A stretch of DNA of 64,000 nt from Haladaptatus sp. DYF46 (GCF_021083305.1 NZ_JAJFAY010000008.1:62001-126000); one strand, 5' to 3'; numbered from the stretch's first letter, positions 16,701 to 26,205 are shown. The notes: generated by a model from the letters alone, not told the origin. Numbers and translations: made by a program.

Positions 16701-16988
16701 ATGCAAATCCCACCGTTATCGATTGAGCCACCAAACGAGAGTGCCCGAGAGACAGTGCGGCGCCATATTGCAATACTTCTCGGTCTCGGCAAAGTTCTGC
16801 TCGTCGCCTGTTTGATTCAGATCGCCGTCCTCGGAAGCGTCGGTGCGGTCGCACTGTATGTCCTTGACGTTTCGAACCAAGCAGGCGGATGGATGGTCAT
16901 TTTCTCATGGTTTGGTGCTGCGTACCTGATGAAGCTCTATGCACGAAGCGTCTTCCCGGTGAACGCTGATCGGTTCGAGCGCGTGTAG
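16701..16988 (+). CDS. Small membrane protein cotranscribed with the regulator
   Basis: 95 residues from the ATG at 16701, four bases after the regulator stop. Two hydrophobic helices: about 26-54 (LGLGKVLLVACLIQIAVLGS and on) and 63-80 (WMVIFSWFGAAYLMKLY). N- and C-termini are polar. Family not recognised. Its pairing with the regulator suggests a signalling or immunity-like role in the module, which is inference only. Confidence 0.6.
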   Translation: MQIPPLSIEPPNESARETVRRHIAILLGLGKVLLVACLIQIAVLGSVGAVALYVLDVSNQAGGWMVIFSWFGAAYLMKLYARSVFPVNADRFERV

Positions 16989-16995
16989 AAACACT

Positions 16996-18360
16996 TCACG
17001 CGATTTTTTCACCGTCGAGAAACACGTTCTTGAGCGTCGCACCTCCGTTCCGAATGACTCGGGCCTTTGTCGCCTTCCACCCGGGCGTGTTGATCACGAA
17101 GTCTTTGACCGTCGCCTGATCAACGCCCTCGTCGACGACGAGGGCTTTCATCGGTGTATCCTTGATCGTCACCTCAACATTTTGGATCACTGCTTTCTCA
17201 ACACCGTGCAACGCTGTGAGCGACCATCCGGTCGGCTTTGTCTGGACGATTTTCGTATTCGAGACGGTACACGTGCCGTCGTCGATTCGAATCGGGCGCT
17301 GCTCGTAGTAGAACTCCTCGCCAAACGAGCGATCGGTCACAACGACACAGTTGTGAATTCGTGAATTATCGCCGCCGATCCGGATATTCGACGCCTGGCT
17401 GTTCGCCGCGATGCAGTTCACGACCTCGACCGTGCCATCGCCCGTTCCAGGATGCCCACCAATCACGTAGATGCCGTTATCGGGCCAGCCACCGAATAAC
17501 GAGTTCTCGACGCGGAGGTATCCCTGTGCCTTCGGATGCATTGTAATTCCTGACGTTGCCCACGAACGGCCAGCGTACGGACCGCCGTCGTAGGTGTCAC
17601 GAGTGTTAATCGTCTTTTGGTAGGTGAGCCCACCAAAGCGAAAATCAACATTACTCACGCGAGCCTGAGCTTCCTCCGTTGATGGGTGGACTCGAAGTGG
17701 TCCCTGACAGCCAAGCGAATGCATCCCGATCTGACGAAGCGAACGGATTTCGGATGTTCCTGCAGTATGGTGATTCAATACCTGCATCCCTTGGTTATCC
17801 CCGCGCCAATCGAGGGTAAACCCGCCGAACAAGAACTTCCCCCGATGCGGATTGTCTGGAATGCCAATTTTGAAATGCTGGGCAGGGCCGTGGAACTCGC
17901 CTGCTGTCACATCGAAGCCGTTGATTGCATCCACCTCCCCGTGAACGAGCGTTGCGTTCTGCCCGATAATGCCGAGGTTCTGAAGCCCGACACGCCGAAT
18001 CTGGCTGTTCATTTTGTACTGTCCGGGTGGGAAATAGAGGAGCGTATCACTCCCAATTTCGCGCTGGATTATAGGCGAGACATCCTCGTTGCCGGTTGGA
18101 TCCGCGCCTGCTTTCGCCATGTTCACAACGTTCTGGAACTCGCCACGCCACGGCGTGGGATCGATCGATCCAAAATTACCATTCGTTGCGTTCGTACTGT
18201 TATTTGTCGGCCCTGTGGACGGGACACTCCCACCGCTCGCGCCTGTTGGAAGGAGACAGCCTGACAGAGCTGTCGCTCCTACACTTGTGCCTGTCGCGAG
18301 ATACGCACGTCTGCTATACAATTTGCGGGTATCCGTATCAGTAGATGGAGATGATGTCAT
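16996..18360 (-). CDS. Secreted Tat lipoprotein with right-handed beta-helix
   Basis: 454 residues. The N-terminus has a twin-arginine motif (SRRAYLATG) and a lipobox (TALSGC), so it should be exported folded and lipid-anchored. A Gly/Ser/Thr/Asn linker follows. The rest reads as a pectate-lyase-like right-handed beta-helix: DTLLYFPPGQYKM (a start often seen in such folds) and repeated short strands with Asn turns such as VENSLFGGWPDNGIYVIGG and IRIGGDNSRIHNCVVV. It may bind or cleave polysaccharide at the cell surface; no catalytic residues can be assigned. It converges with the small membrane gene ending at 16988. Composition is GC-rich like the secretion module, so it may belong to the same element. 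Confidence 0.8.
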   Translation of the reverse strand: MTSSPSTDTDTRKLYSRRAYLATGTSVGATALSGCLLPTGASGGSVPSTGPTNNSTNATNGNFGSIDPTPWRGEFQNVVNMAKAGADPTGNEDVSPIIQREIGSDTLLYFPPGQYKMNSQIRRVGLQNLGIIGQNATLVHGEVDAINGFDVTAGEFHGPAQHFKIGIPDNPHRGKFLFGGFTLDWRGDNQGMQVLNHHTAGTSEIRSLRQIGMHSLGCQGPLRVHPSTEEAQARVSNVDFRFGGLTYQKTINTRDTYDGGPYAGRSWATSGITMHPKAQGYLRVENSLFGGWPDNGIYVIGGHPGTGDGTVEVVNCIAANSQASNIRIGGDNSRIHNCVVVTDRSFGEEFYYEQRPIRIDDGTCTVSNTKIVQTKPTGWSLTALHGVEKAVIQNVEVTIKDTPMKALVVDEGVDQATVKDFVINTPGWKATKARVIRNGGATLKNVFLDGEKIA

Positions 18361-18417
18361 GGAGGGGAATCAATAGTGGTTCAGTGCGGCCGTTGTTTCT
18401 AGGATATAGTATTACAT

Positions 18418-18430
18418 CTGTCTAGATAAG
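18418..18430 (+). repeat. Solo copy of the IS6 terminal word CTGTCTAGATAAG
   Basis: CTGTCTAGATAAG here is identical to bases 63692-63704 at the left end of the IS6-type element at the right edge of the window. No transposase follows, so it may be a remnant end or chance. Confidence 0.3.
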
Positions 18431-18489
18431 ATTTTCGTGAATTACTGCATTTACAGATTTAAGTATATTAGAAGTTGCAACTGCCTGTG

Positions 18490-18506
18490 TTAGCATACTA
18501 TGCTAA
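18490..18506. repeat. Perfect palindrome TTAGCATA-C-TATGCTAA
   Basis: A 17-base inverted repeat with one-base centre in the gap between the beta-helix gene (start 18360) and the end of the next gene (18552). It could be an operator upstream of the beta-helix gene or a transcription end for the gene to the right. I see no way to choose from sequence. Confidence 0.45.
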
Positions 18507-18551
18507 TTAGAAAACAAAAGAGTACGCAGCGTAGCCAGATTAACCGACGAG

Positions 18552-18842
18552 TTAGCGAGTAGTACCGGGAACGAGATCCCACACGTTCTCTGTCGCGACG
18601 TACTCACCGTCCTGTTCTTCGATGTATCCTTCAGCAAGCGCCTCAACTATTGAATCATCAATATCGCCGTCAAAGCGACCATGCTGGGTTGCAATCACAC
18701 CGATGTGGTCACGATCAATTGTCGCACGGTTTTGCCCGCCCGTATTATGCTCGATAATCCGAGCGACGATTGCGGCATTCTCGCTTATATCGAGTGGTAG
18801 TGCCCGAACGTCGTTAAATCGGTGGGCGATACTGGTTAGCAT
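18552..18842 (-). CDS. Hypothetical protein, 96 residues
   Basis: An acidic 96-residue protein (start MLTSIAHRFNDV). The C-terminal part, ATQHGRFDGDIDDSIVEALA followed by EGYIEEQDGEYVATENVWDL, could form a small winged-helix-like unit, but I do not recognise the family. It lies 77 bases downstream of the GGGP synthase gene on the same strand and could be cotranscribed with it. Confidence 0.5.
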   Translation of the reverse strand: MLTSIAHRFNDVRALPLDISENAAIVARIIEHNTGGQNRATIDRDHIGVIATQHGRFDGDIDDSIVEALAEGYIEEQDGEYVATENVWDLVPGTTR

Positions 18843-18919
18843 TATGTACTAACTTACGAACGATTGTAGGCGCACACTCCCAATCGACATAATCACCACT
18901 TAGATGGGAGAGCACAGGA

Positions 18920-19630
18920 TTATGAATCGTGATGCACATCCCTTGCTCCACGAACAGTTTCCGCGACCGCCTTGAGACCAGCGTCATGGAGTACATCCCC
19001 GACAATAACCGTATCAGCGACACCCGCCATCTCGTAGGCCGAATTGTAGTCGTGAATTCCACCACCATAGAAGAGCTGCGCAGATGAGAGTGCATCTCGC
19101 GTGGCAGCGACAGCAGCTGGATCGCCAAGCATGCCAGAATACTCGAGATAGACGATTTGCTGACCGAGGACTTGTTCGGCGAGTTCAGCATAGGCGATGA
19201 CGTCATCGACGTCGAGGTCACAGTCTGCTCGCGTGTATGTGGCGACTGCCGACGCCGGATTCAGGACGATATAGGCTTCTGGATGGACGGCTTCCCACTC
19301 AAGATCAGATGAACGAACCCATTCGTGGTGTGCTCCTGTGATCCACAATGGGTCATCGGCATTCAGAACGATCGGCAGCAAGTAGCCAGAGAGTGACTCA
19401 GTGTGAAACGACGACGGGCGATAAGTCAGCTCGACGAAGATGGGAATCTCGGTAGAAGAAAGCGCATCAAGAATCGGTTGAACACGGGCTTCAGTGACGT
19501 TCGTGGTGCCACCGATGATGATTGCGTCGGTACCCGTGTCAGCAATGCCAGCGTAGGAATCCCCACCATGGAGTGCTTTGTCTGGGTCGACCTTCGTGAC
19601 GTGCTCCCACTGTGTCCACGCAGCCGCCAT
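18920..19630 (-). CDS. Geranylgeranylglyceryl phosphate synthase family (PcrB-like)
   Basis: 236 residues matching the archaeal GGGP synthase/PcrB TIM-barrel family, which joins sn-glycerol-1-phosphate to a geranylgeranyl chain, the first ether bond of archaeal lipids. Visible landmarks are HVTKVDPDKALHGGD at the N-terminus, TDAIIIGGTTNVTEARV, IVYLEYSGMLGDP (product-binding region) and YGGGIHDYNSAYEMAG with VIVGD (phosphate-binding loops). Length is normal. A core lipid gene amid accessory genes suggests either true chromosome here or an extra copy; a search of the whole genome would tell. Cytoplasmic. Confidence 0.88.
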   Translation of the reverse strand: MAAAWTQWEHVTKVDPDKALHGGDSYAGIADTGTDAIIIGGTTNVTEARVQPILDALSSTEIPIFVELTYRPSSFHTESLSGYLLPIVLNADDPLWITGAHHEWVRSSDLEWEAVHPEAYIVLNPASAVATYTRADCDLDVDDVIAYAELAEQVLGQQIVYLEYSGMLGDPAAVAATRDALSSAQLFYGGGIHDYNSAYEMAGVADTVIVGDVLHDAGLKAVAETVRGARDVHHDS

Positions 19631-19998
19631 AGCTCACCGTAATGCGATGACACGCAAACCACTTTCTCTCCACAAAAATGGATCCACTTTTGTCCACCAT
19701 CTTAGCTCTCATAGATATTCGTGTCTCACTCTCTGTTGTCGAAATGGAAGTCGTATGTACCAGTTCGTTCGAGTTTCCCTTGCTAGAAGTATTAGTAAAT
19801 ATGAATTTCAAATTGGTTCCACATAGCACTGTGAGGCAACTCCGACTCATCTCGAAGGTTTTCTCGGGAATCAAAGCAACCAATACTCTTCTCTTCCCGC
19901 AATAACGAGTGTTGAGCACAAACTCTTCTACTCAGCTAGCACCATTTTGCTGTCGTAGTAATAGTAGATTTTAAGTGTTGATGATTAGTCACTCCGGT
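19631..19998. other. Intergenic, 368 bp, no gene seen
   Basis: AT-rich divergent spacer between the GGGP synthase start and the PadR-type regulator start. Frames here (for example 19678-19905) lack any family resemblance. Promoters for both flanking genes presumably lie in it. Confidence 0.5.
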
Positions 19999-20367
19999 AT
20001 GACTAATTCAGAATCTGATCAAGACACCGCTGCTGACACACACGAGAACGAATCCGGTCTTGATTTTGCTTCTTATAATCTCCCGACCGATCTCACCGCC
20101 TTTCAGGCACACCTCTTGTGTCTCATTTACCGCTTAGGACCAGTCGAGGGTGTCGATCTACAGGAGGCATTAGAAGATATCTATCCTGAGCCGATCAATC
20201 ATGGTCGATTGTATCCTGGCCTCGATCGACTTGTTGAGAAAGGGTTGATTTCGAAGCAGACCAAAGCAAGCGATAAGCGACGAAACGCGTATGCGACTGT
20301 CGGTCGTGGTGACTGGGTGGTCGAAGAGTATCACCGATTCATGCACGATATTGTGACGCCGAAGTAG
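19999..20367 (+). CDS. PadR-type winged-helix transcription regulator
   Basis: 122 residues from the ATG at 19999 (MTNSESDQ), after a TTTTAAGTG promoter-like stretch; an in-frame ATG lies at 19975. The acidic N-terminus is followed by a PadR-like winged helix: LTAFQAHLLCLIYRLGPVEG, VDLQEALEDIYPEPINHGRL, YPGLDRLVEKGLISKQ and the wing DKRRNAYATVGRG. The motif of Tyr-Pro-x-Leu-x-x-Leu with a following loop is typical for PadR. No ligand domain beyond the wing helix. Target unknown; the neighbouring UspA gene starts 210 bases downstream. Confidence 0.85.
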   Translation: MTNSESDQDTAADTHENESGLDFASYNLPTDLTAFQAHLLCLIYRLGPVEGVDLQEALEDIYPEPINHGRLYPGLDRLVEKGLISKQTKASDKRRNAYATVGRGDWVVEEYHRFMHDIVTPK

Positions 20368-20577
20368 CCAGCAAAACAAGTCCTCACCGCTAATTGGCAA
20401 TATGGGCGCCGTGAGTCGAAACATGATTACCAGTATTTGACAGTGTGAAAAATCAGGCGGCAGTTCAACGGGCAGTCGATCCTTGTTAGAACGGTTGAAC
20501 AGAGGTGGATTCGTTTTACTGCCGATGTGTGGATCCGCCAGCAGCTATTTTCCGTATCATCTTGTAGTGGAATCACA

Positions 20578-21039
20578 ATGTACGACCGAATACTCCTTCC
20601 AGTCGACGGAAGTGAGGGGGCAAAGACTGCAATCGAACAGGCGATCACACATGCTCAAACGTACGATGCGGAGTTACATGTACTGCATGTGATTGACCAG
20701 TCAGCAGTCGAACTCACGACACCATCAATTGAAGGGATCTCGACGGATGTCGTTTATGAGCAACTCAATGAGCAAGGACAAGCACTCGTAAACGAGGTCA
20801 CGGAAGAAACGAATGAAGCCGGTGTGACAACGACGACAGAAATCGTCGAGTATGGCAGCCCTTACGAAGAGATTCAGTCGTATGCAGCCGAGCAGGACAT
20901 CGATCTCATCGTCATCGGCACGCATGGGCGATCTGGTCTCGATCGGCAACTCCTTGGAAGCGTTGCGGAAAAAGTCATTCGGACCGCAGAGGTTCCTGTA
21001 CTGGCCGTTCAGCTTGATGAAACTCCGACAACAGACTAG
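20578..21039 (+). CDS. UspA-family universal stress protein
   Basis: 153 residues from the ATG at 20578 (MYDRILLPVDGSEGAKTAIE). Typical single UspA domain: N-terminal strand with the ATP-site aspartate (LLPVDGS), the VEYGSPYEEI segment, and the nucleotide-binding GTHGRSGLDRQLLGSVAEKV (G-2x-G-9x-G-S pattern) near residues 120-139, so ATP binding is likely. C-terminal strand VPVLAVQL. Length is normal. Such proteins act in stress adaptation; the specific role is unknown. Confidence 0.92.
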   Translation: MYDRILLPVDGSEGAKTAIEQAITHAQTYDAELHVLHVIDQSAVELTTPSIEGISTDVVYEQLNEQGQALVNEVTEETNEAGVTTTTEIVEYGSPYEEIQSYAAEQDIDLIVIGTHGRSGLDRQLLGSVAEKVIRTAEVPVLAVQLDETPTTD

Positions 21040-22224
21040 CTAGCGTTGAACGAACGGTATTTGTGCTTTGTGGAGAGCGGCGGTGGGTCGATTCCACTGG
21101 CGCTGATGGAATCAACAAGAAATGAAGTCATAGATTCCAGTCATAGACGTTCTTTCGATAGCCGACCGCAAACACCCTCGGTACATCGTTATCTCGTTTC
21201 CAATCGATTATGACGCAATAATCACCAATCTAAGTTTGTAATCTGGGTAATTACCCAGTGGCTCAAGTCTGTATTCTCAGTGACACCGTCAAGTTTGTTG
21301 AGAATTTGGTTTAAATATCATGCTGCAAATTTTCTATCTGTTTTACTCCTCTCCCAGAACACTCTACTGTGGTCATTCTTCGCTATGCCAAGTCATTCAC
21401 TCAACTCATCTTGAGAGACGGGTTTCCTTTCTCGGACTGTTTTCATCGATTCGAATGTCTTCAAGAGTCTGTTCCGAGAGTGAGGTCGGGTTCTCCTTCT
21501 CCATGTACCGGCAGGTGGTATGACGGACAAAATTGCTTTAATTAGCTAATTACCCATCTTCGGTGCTTTTAATTTGTATCTAATCAAAATGTCATATAGA
21601 TATAAACTCAGTGACCACCATTGCTGGAATTGTAAGAACGAGTCATATTGTTTGCTGAGTAAGTAAATGTCTGGTTCGGAAAGTTGTGCGACTCGCTGAA
21701 CCAAACAATTAGACCACGGCAGACATTGTGAAATAACTTTCTTTCGGCGAGTTCGTTGCAGAGGTAATTAAACGAAACAAAGGCATGCATTTGTTACTTG
21801 CAGTCATTATTGTTGCAGAACCAGCACTCACAGCACTCTTCGAATCGATTTTGCAGACATAGTTGTCGGCTATAGAATAAATATTAATATCGGAGTCAGC
21901 TTTGTTCTGGTCTATCTCTCGGAGAGGAAGATTTCAAGCACTCCAGCCTGGTTGCGCTCTCACCTTCGGCCATGTGTTTGCCGATCATGGATCGTAGAGA
22001 TGGTTTGGACATGTACAGGCAATAGTTCGCCAATCACGTCGTCAATCGAGATTATGTACTGATGGTCTGCGGAGTTTTCGTGGCTCTTACTGATGGATCT
22101 AGTGGTCGAGGATCATCGTGACGCGAAGTTGAATTGTTCTTGTTTGTCGTGTTTCTGCATCGCCTCATTAACTCCAAATTTTATTGGCACTAGATAGCAT
22201 TCATGCTACCGATAAAAATATTAA
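21040..22224. other. Intergenic, ~1.2 kb, no gene recognised
   Basis: AT-rich stretch with only short frames (21320-21523 +, 21608-21790 -) that lack domain resemblance. It contains a perfect 16-base palindrome CTGGGTAATTACCCAG at 21243-21258 and the AT-rich palindromic run TTAATTAGCTAATTA near 21538-21552. Probably decayed sequence. Confidence 0.5.
21243..21258. repeat. Perfect palindrome CTGGGTAATTACCCAG
   Basis: A 16-base perfect inverted repeat in a gene-free stretch about 200 bases after the UspA stop. Possible protein-binding site or part of a terminator-like hairpin; no poly-T tract follows directly. Confidence 0.4.
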
Positions 22225-22776
22225 TTAGATGAAAGTAAAAGCTCCTCCGATAAAGAGAATAGTAACTAGAAGCCGACCAAGACTACCAAGAAACGTGGCA
22301 AGAGCGAATTTAGTATAATCTTCTTCAAGGACTGCGAAGGCATAGATCGAGATCGTATCCGGAAAAAATGGGATACATAAGGCACCTGCCAACCCTCCAT
22401 ACCCATAGGTTTGGGCCAGTTGGACAGACCGATTTTCAGACCACTTTATGACATCAAAACGAGAACGGCGTAACCAGCGAATGATTGGTCCAGCCCTTTT
22501 CGCCTCTTGACCGATATGGAACGCTAATAAGCTGCCAAGAGCTTTACCAAAAGCACTGCAGAGCATGATAAGTGCGAGTTGTGCCGAGGATGGGAGCCCT
22601 AGCTCCAGAGGTGCAGCTAATACTACTTCACTTGGTCCTGGTAATACAAAGGCAATTAAAAAAGAGTAGATGAATACAAGTCCAATGCCTGGCCATCCAG
22701 TCGCCGTTTCAATGGCAAGATCAAATCCGTCAACAAGGTTGAGTAATTCGCCATTTTGCCCGAATTCGGTACTCAT
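22225..22776 (-). CDS. VTT/DedA-type membrane protein
   Basis: 183 residues from the ATG at 22776 (MSTEFGQNG); a start at 22812 is also possible. The family is indicated by IYSFLIAFVLPGPSEVVLAA (re-entrant-loop region), FGKALGSLLAFHIGQEAKR and YGYGGLAGALCIPFFPDTIS, followed by a final helix LVTILFIGGAF. These are features of the VTT (SNARE-associated/DedA, YqaA-like) family of small integral membrane proteins, several of which are implicated in lipid-carrier flipping. About five membrane segments. Its presence near a surface-glycan region would fit a lipid-carrier role, but this is inference. Confidence 0.75.
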   Translation of the reverse strand: MSTEFGQNGELLNLVDGFDLAIETATGWPGIGLVFIYSFLIAFVLPGPSEVVLAAPLELGLPSSAQLALIMLCSAFGKALGSLLAFHIGQEAKRAGPIIRWLRRSRFDVIKWSENRSVQLAQTYGYGGLAGALCIPFFPDTISIYAFAVLEEDYTKFALATFLGSLGRLLVTILFIGGAFTFI

Positions 22777-23002
22777 CAAGACGAAATCACAGCACAAAAT
22801 GAGGGATAGCAATTAGTAAGTATTTGCCTTCTAATCCCTCACAACAGGCCCTTCATCACAGAAAGCTGATAAATTTGCGCTGGACAATCGTTACTACAAA
22901 TGCCGAATAATAGACAAGGAGTGATTTAGTATCGCCATCAGGCGATACAATGAAATCCGATCACTTATCGTCGATGACGGAGAATCTGAATTCGTCGATT
23001 AA

Positions 23003-23098
23003 ATGGTGACTTATCAGGAGATCATCGCTGTGTTCGGTGGCCTCTTTGCTGTGTTAATCTGGGGAGTAGTGAAGTTGTGGTTGAAAAATCGCCGTTAA
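23003..23098 (+). CDS. 31-residue single-span membrane microprotein
   Basis: ATG at 23003 to TAA at 23096-23098. The product has one hydrophobic helix (IIAVFGGLFAVLIWGVVKLW) flanked by MVTYQE and a basic end KNRR, so it should sit in the membrane with the C-terminus inside. Too short for family assignment. It occupies the gap between the VTT gene and the CorC fragment; expression is unproven. Confidence 0.4.
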   Translation: MVTYQEIIAVFGGLFAVLIWGVVKLWLKNRR

Positions 23099-23195
23099 CT
23101 CTTACCTATACTGGATATTCATAGTTGAGTAAATGAATATCGATTTTGAGGTAATATTTCATTAGAAATTATACGATTGTTTTCAGGGTCGTCTA

Positions 23196-23846
23196 TCAAG
23201 AGACAGTTTTTGACTTAGAAGTATTTTCTGTTGTGCTCGCGCCATCGCTATCTGACCGACCCATTCGGATACGCACTAATGTAATGCGTGTTTGGTCAAC
23301 CGTTTCGACGTAGAGTTGGACACCATCGCAGTTGAACGTTTCACCTTGCTCAACGAGTCGGCCTGCATGGTTGAATAACAATCCAGCAACTGTTTCGAAT
23401 TCTTCCCCATCAGGTAACTCCAAACCAAGTGTTTCATTCACTTCGACAATATCCACATCACCACGAACAAGCGCGGTTTGCTCATCAAGCTGTGTAATCG
23501 GTGCGTCTTCTGGGCCTTCAAGAATTTCACCGACAATCTCTTCGGTGAGGTCTTCGATCGTCACAAGGCCTTCAGTCGTCCCAAATTCGTCCACGACGAC
23601 CGCCATTTGGATTCGCATCGTCTGCATTTCTTCTAATAACTCATCAAGTGGTTTGCTCTCGGGAACATGCTCAGGAGAATCCATTAACTCAAGATCACTG
23701 AGGAGCGTCTCTCCCAAGACGCCATTCTGTTGTATTTTAATGAGACTTTGTATATCGACTGTCCCAACAACATTATCGAGAGTGTTCGTATACACTGGAA
23801 GACGGGTGTGATCGCTTTCGAGACACCAAATGATTGCATCGTTCAC
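23196..23846 (-). pseudogene. CorC/HlyC-type CBS plus transporter-associated domain, N-terminus missing
   Basis: 216 residues from a GTG at 23846; the frame stays open upstream only to a stop near 23905. It contains the end of a first CBS motif (DAIIWCLESDHTRLPVY), a second CBS motif (MQMAVVVDEFGTTEGLVTIE-like region near 70-90, DLTEEIVGEI), and the CorC_HlyC C-terminal domain (ALVRGDVDIVEVNETLGLEL, FETVAGLLFNHAGRLVEQGE). Full members start with a DUF21/CNNM membrane domain of ~200 residues, absent here. So it is either a 5'-truncated relic or a soluble CBS protein. Truncation is more likely. Confidence 0.75.
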
Positions 23847-23961
23847 TGTCTCTCCGGTCTCAACCAGGCAACTGCATCCCCAGATTGTCAGAAGATATTT
23901 GATTCAAAAAGGTAGTGATAACAGCGTCTAGTAATTCGCAGCTTGAAGGTGTCTGCCCGAC

Positions 23962-25479
23962 TCAAAGTTGAGTCTTCTGTCGTACCGGGTGTTTCGGGTC
24001 TTCGACAAAGCGATATGCTGTAATACCGGCAAAGTGTTTGATGGCTGCACGGTCATGCGTCCGACGTACTACACGGAGAACCTTCCGTCGATGTGGTTGT
24101 TTCGAGGACGAAAAGACGACCCATACTGTGTCGACACTCCTGACTTGTTTTCGAATCTCTGGGCGAAGTGGTCCTGTAATATCACCAGCTGTCGGCATCC
24201 CGGCTCGATCGAAGTAATATCCGAATGGCGACGACGACTTTCGTTTATCGACGATGATCAGGTCATCGGGCGAATAGCCTTGATCGACGAACTTGGCAGC
24301 GGATTCAAATTCCCGTTTCTGGTGGTCTGTAAATTGGAAGCTATTCAGTGCGACGGCGTTGAGCAGGATGATTGCAAGTAGTACTGTTCGGACATTGGGA
24401 CGCGGGATGAACGCAGCACCACGCGCAAAGAGAAGATACAGTGCAACGGAGCAGCCGATCAAATATTTGGGGAAGAATATCGGCTGGATAAGATACGAGA
24501 GGACGACTGCCAAACCGGTGGGGATCAACAACCAACTCCAAAGGAATACTGATTTTTTCCGGGAGAGAAAGTGAGAGGGGACGAACAGAGCGCCACCAAT
24601 GCCGATGAGTAGCCCAACCTGAACGGCGATACTCATTGGTGGATGCGAGTATCGAACCGTGAAATGGGTGTATGCAGAGATGATATCATGCCAATTTGGT
24701 GGCGCAGGAATGTGCTGCACTTGGCTTCCGCTCCCATAGGAATGCGGGATGAACACTTTCGCTGCAATCATCCCGACCGCCGGTGCTGCTCCTATACCTA
24801 CCGGGATGGCTATTCTTCCTGCTTCTCGAATACAAGACCGCCAATTCTCGGTACCTATCCACTCTCCCCAAAAGAGATAGAGAAGTTGAGATGTGATAAC
24901 GAAGAATCCAAACACGTGGGTATATGCGAGAAGGATAGCCGAAATGATGAAGAGAGCCATCTCCTTGGTTTGCTTCGAGGTCAAATAGCGAAGTAAGCAG
25001 TAATACGATGCGACGGTGAGAAAAGCGAGAAGCGAATACATTCGCGCTTCCTGCGCAAAATATATCTGAAAAGGACTCACTGTCAGCATTAGTGCCGCAA
25101 TTGCAGCCACTTGAAACCCATACAGGCGCTTTCCGAGCGCATAGAGAACGGGAATCGAAGCGATACTGAACGCTGCGGACAACATCCGCACCGTTCCCTC
25201 TTCGGTTCCGCTAATGGAAGTCCATGCTTTCAACAGAATATAGTACAACGGAAGATGTGGTTGAACTTTCGGGAGTTCCGTAATGATTTCCTGATAACTC
25301 ATGGTGTGGATGAAGTACATCGTGATTGCCTCATCTAACCAAAAACTGTCGAATCCGATCGTATGAACCCGGAGAATGCTGCCCAAGCCTACAGTTAGCG
25401 AAATGAACAAGAGCTGATAATAATCAGAATACTGTAAGTCAGCTTCTAAATCGCGAAGATTCATTCGGAGATAGATCAT
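23962..25479 (-). CDS. GT39/ArnT-like membrane glycosyltransferase
   Basis: 505 residues (start ATG 25479 or ATG 25464). The first extracytoplasmic loop has FDSFWLDEAITMYFI with the D-E pair typical of GT-C fold transferases using polyprenyl-phosphate sugars, then PHLPLYYILLKAWTSI and EGTVRMLSAAFSIASIPVLY, the standard order of ArnT/PMT-like proteins. About ten membrane helices cover residues 22-390; the last ~110 residues form a soluble domain with IIVDKRKSSSPFGYYFDRAG. It probably moves a sugar from a lipid carrier to protein or glycan at the cell surface. It stands alone between decayed regions. Confidence 0.82.
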   Translation of the reverse strand: MIYLRMNLRDLEADLQYSDYYQLLFISLTVGLGSILRVHTIGFDSFWLDEAITMYFIHTMSYQEIITELPKVQPHLPLYYILLKAWTSISGTEEGTVRMLSAAFSIASIPVLYALGKRLYGFQVAAIAALMLTVSPFQIYFAQEARMYSLLAFLTVASYYCLLRYLTSKQTKEMALFIISAILLAYTHVFGFFVITSQLLYLFWGEWIGTENWRSCIREAGRIAIPVGIGAAPAVGMIAAKVFIPHSYGSGSQVQHIPAPPNWHDIISAYTHFTVRYSHPPMSIAVQVGLLIGIGGALFVPSHFLSRKKSVFLWSWLLIPTGLAVVLSYLIQPIFFPKYLIGCSVALYLLFARGAAFIPRPNVRTVLLAIILLNAVALNSFQFTDHQKREFESAAKFVDQGYSPDDLIIVDKRKSSSPFGYYFDRAGMPTAGDITGPLRPEIRKQVRSVDTVWVVFSSSKQPHRRKVLRVVRRTHDRAAIKHFAGITAYRFVEDPKHPVRQKTQL

Positions 25480-26205
25480 AGACGAATTCTTATCAATCCC
25501 CCGTTCTCGGTCTTAGATCGAAGTCTCGAGTTCAATATGACTTCATTAAATACTATGGGGTTCAATATTCATCAAATACTGTCAAGAAACAGCTGTTAAG
25601 GAAGGAAAATCTGATCAAAAGCCATGGAAAATAACAACTGTTTTGAAAGTTTTATTTGTGAATATTTTTCTCATATGTTCACTGTTAACAGCAGATGTAC
25701 AAAAAAGTCCTTTTAGCTAGTGCGCTTTCGGTTGAAACGTCGGGTGTTGAGTGACACCAAAAGTTTGTCTCGGCGTGCTTCTTGCCAAAGTAGTAGCTGT
25801 TTTCTTTGAGTACACCAGCGGCTACAACCCGGATTCATTCTTTTGAAGAAGGCCATTCTCCCAGGACCTCCCATAATCCTTCGAGTGCAACTCCTTTTTT
25901 GGAATGTTACAAATCGACGTTTATTAGAACAGTGGCAAATTCAACTATTGAAAAAACTATTCCATTACACAACTACGACCGTAAAGGTCTATTTAGTACG
26001 ATTCAGCACCAATCTATAGACCACACACACAGAGCGCTGGGATAATGATCTCATATGATTATCTCTTTTTCAGTATTTGAAAATAGCCTCTCAGGCTATT
26101 CAGCAAGGTCTATGAAGAAAAAAGTATGAGATCGCATTTCTAGCAATGAATTTGAGGTAGGGTAGCACTCGCAAATATTAACCAACTAACGAATTTATAT
26201 TATCG

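Noticed and set aside
19678..19905. 75-codon frame upstream of the PadR-type gene
   Set aside because: No family resemblance and located where divergent promoters are expected.
25806..26045. 79-codon frame in the AT-rich gap
   Set aside because: No start context, no hydrophobic or domain pattern, and it lies in a stretch with relics only.
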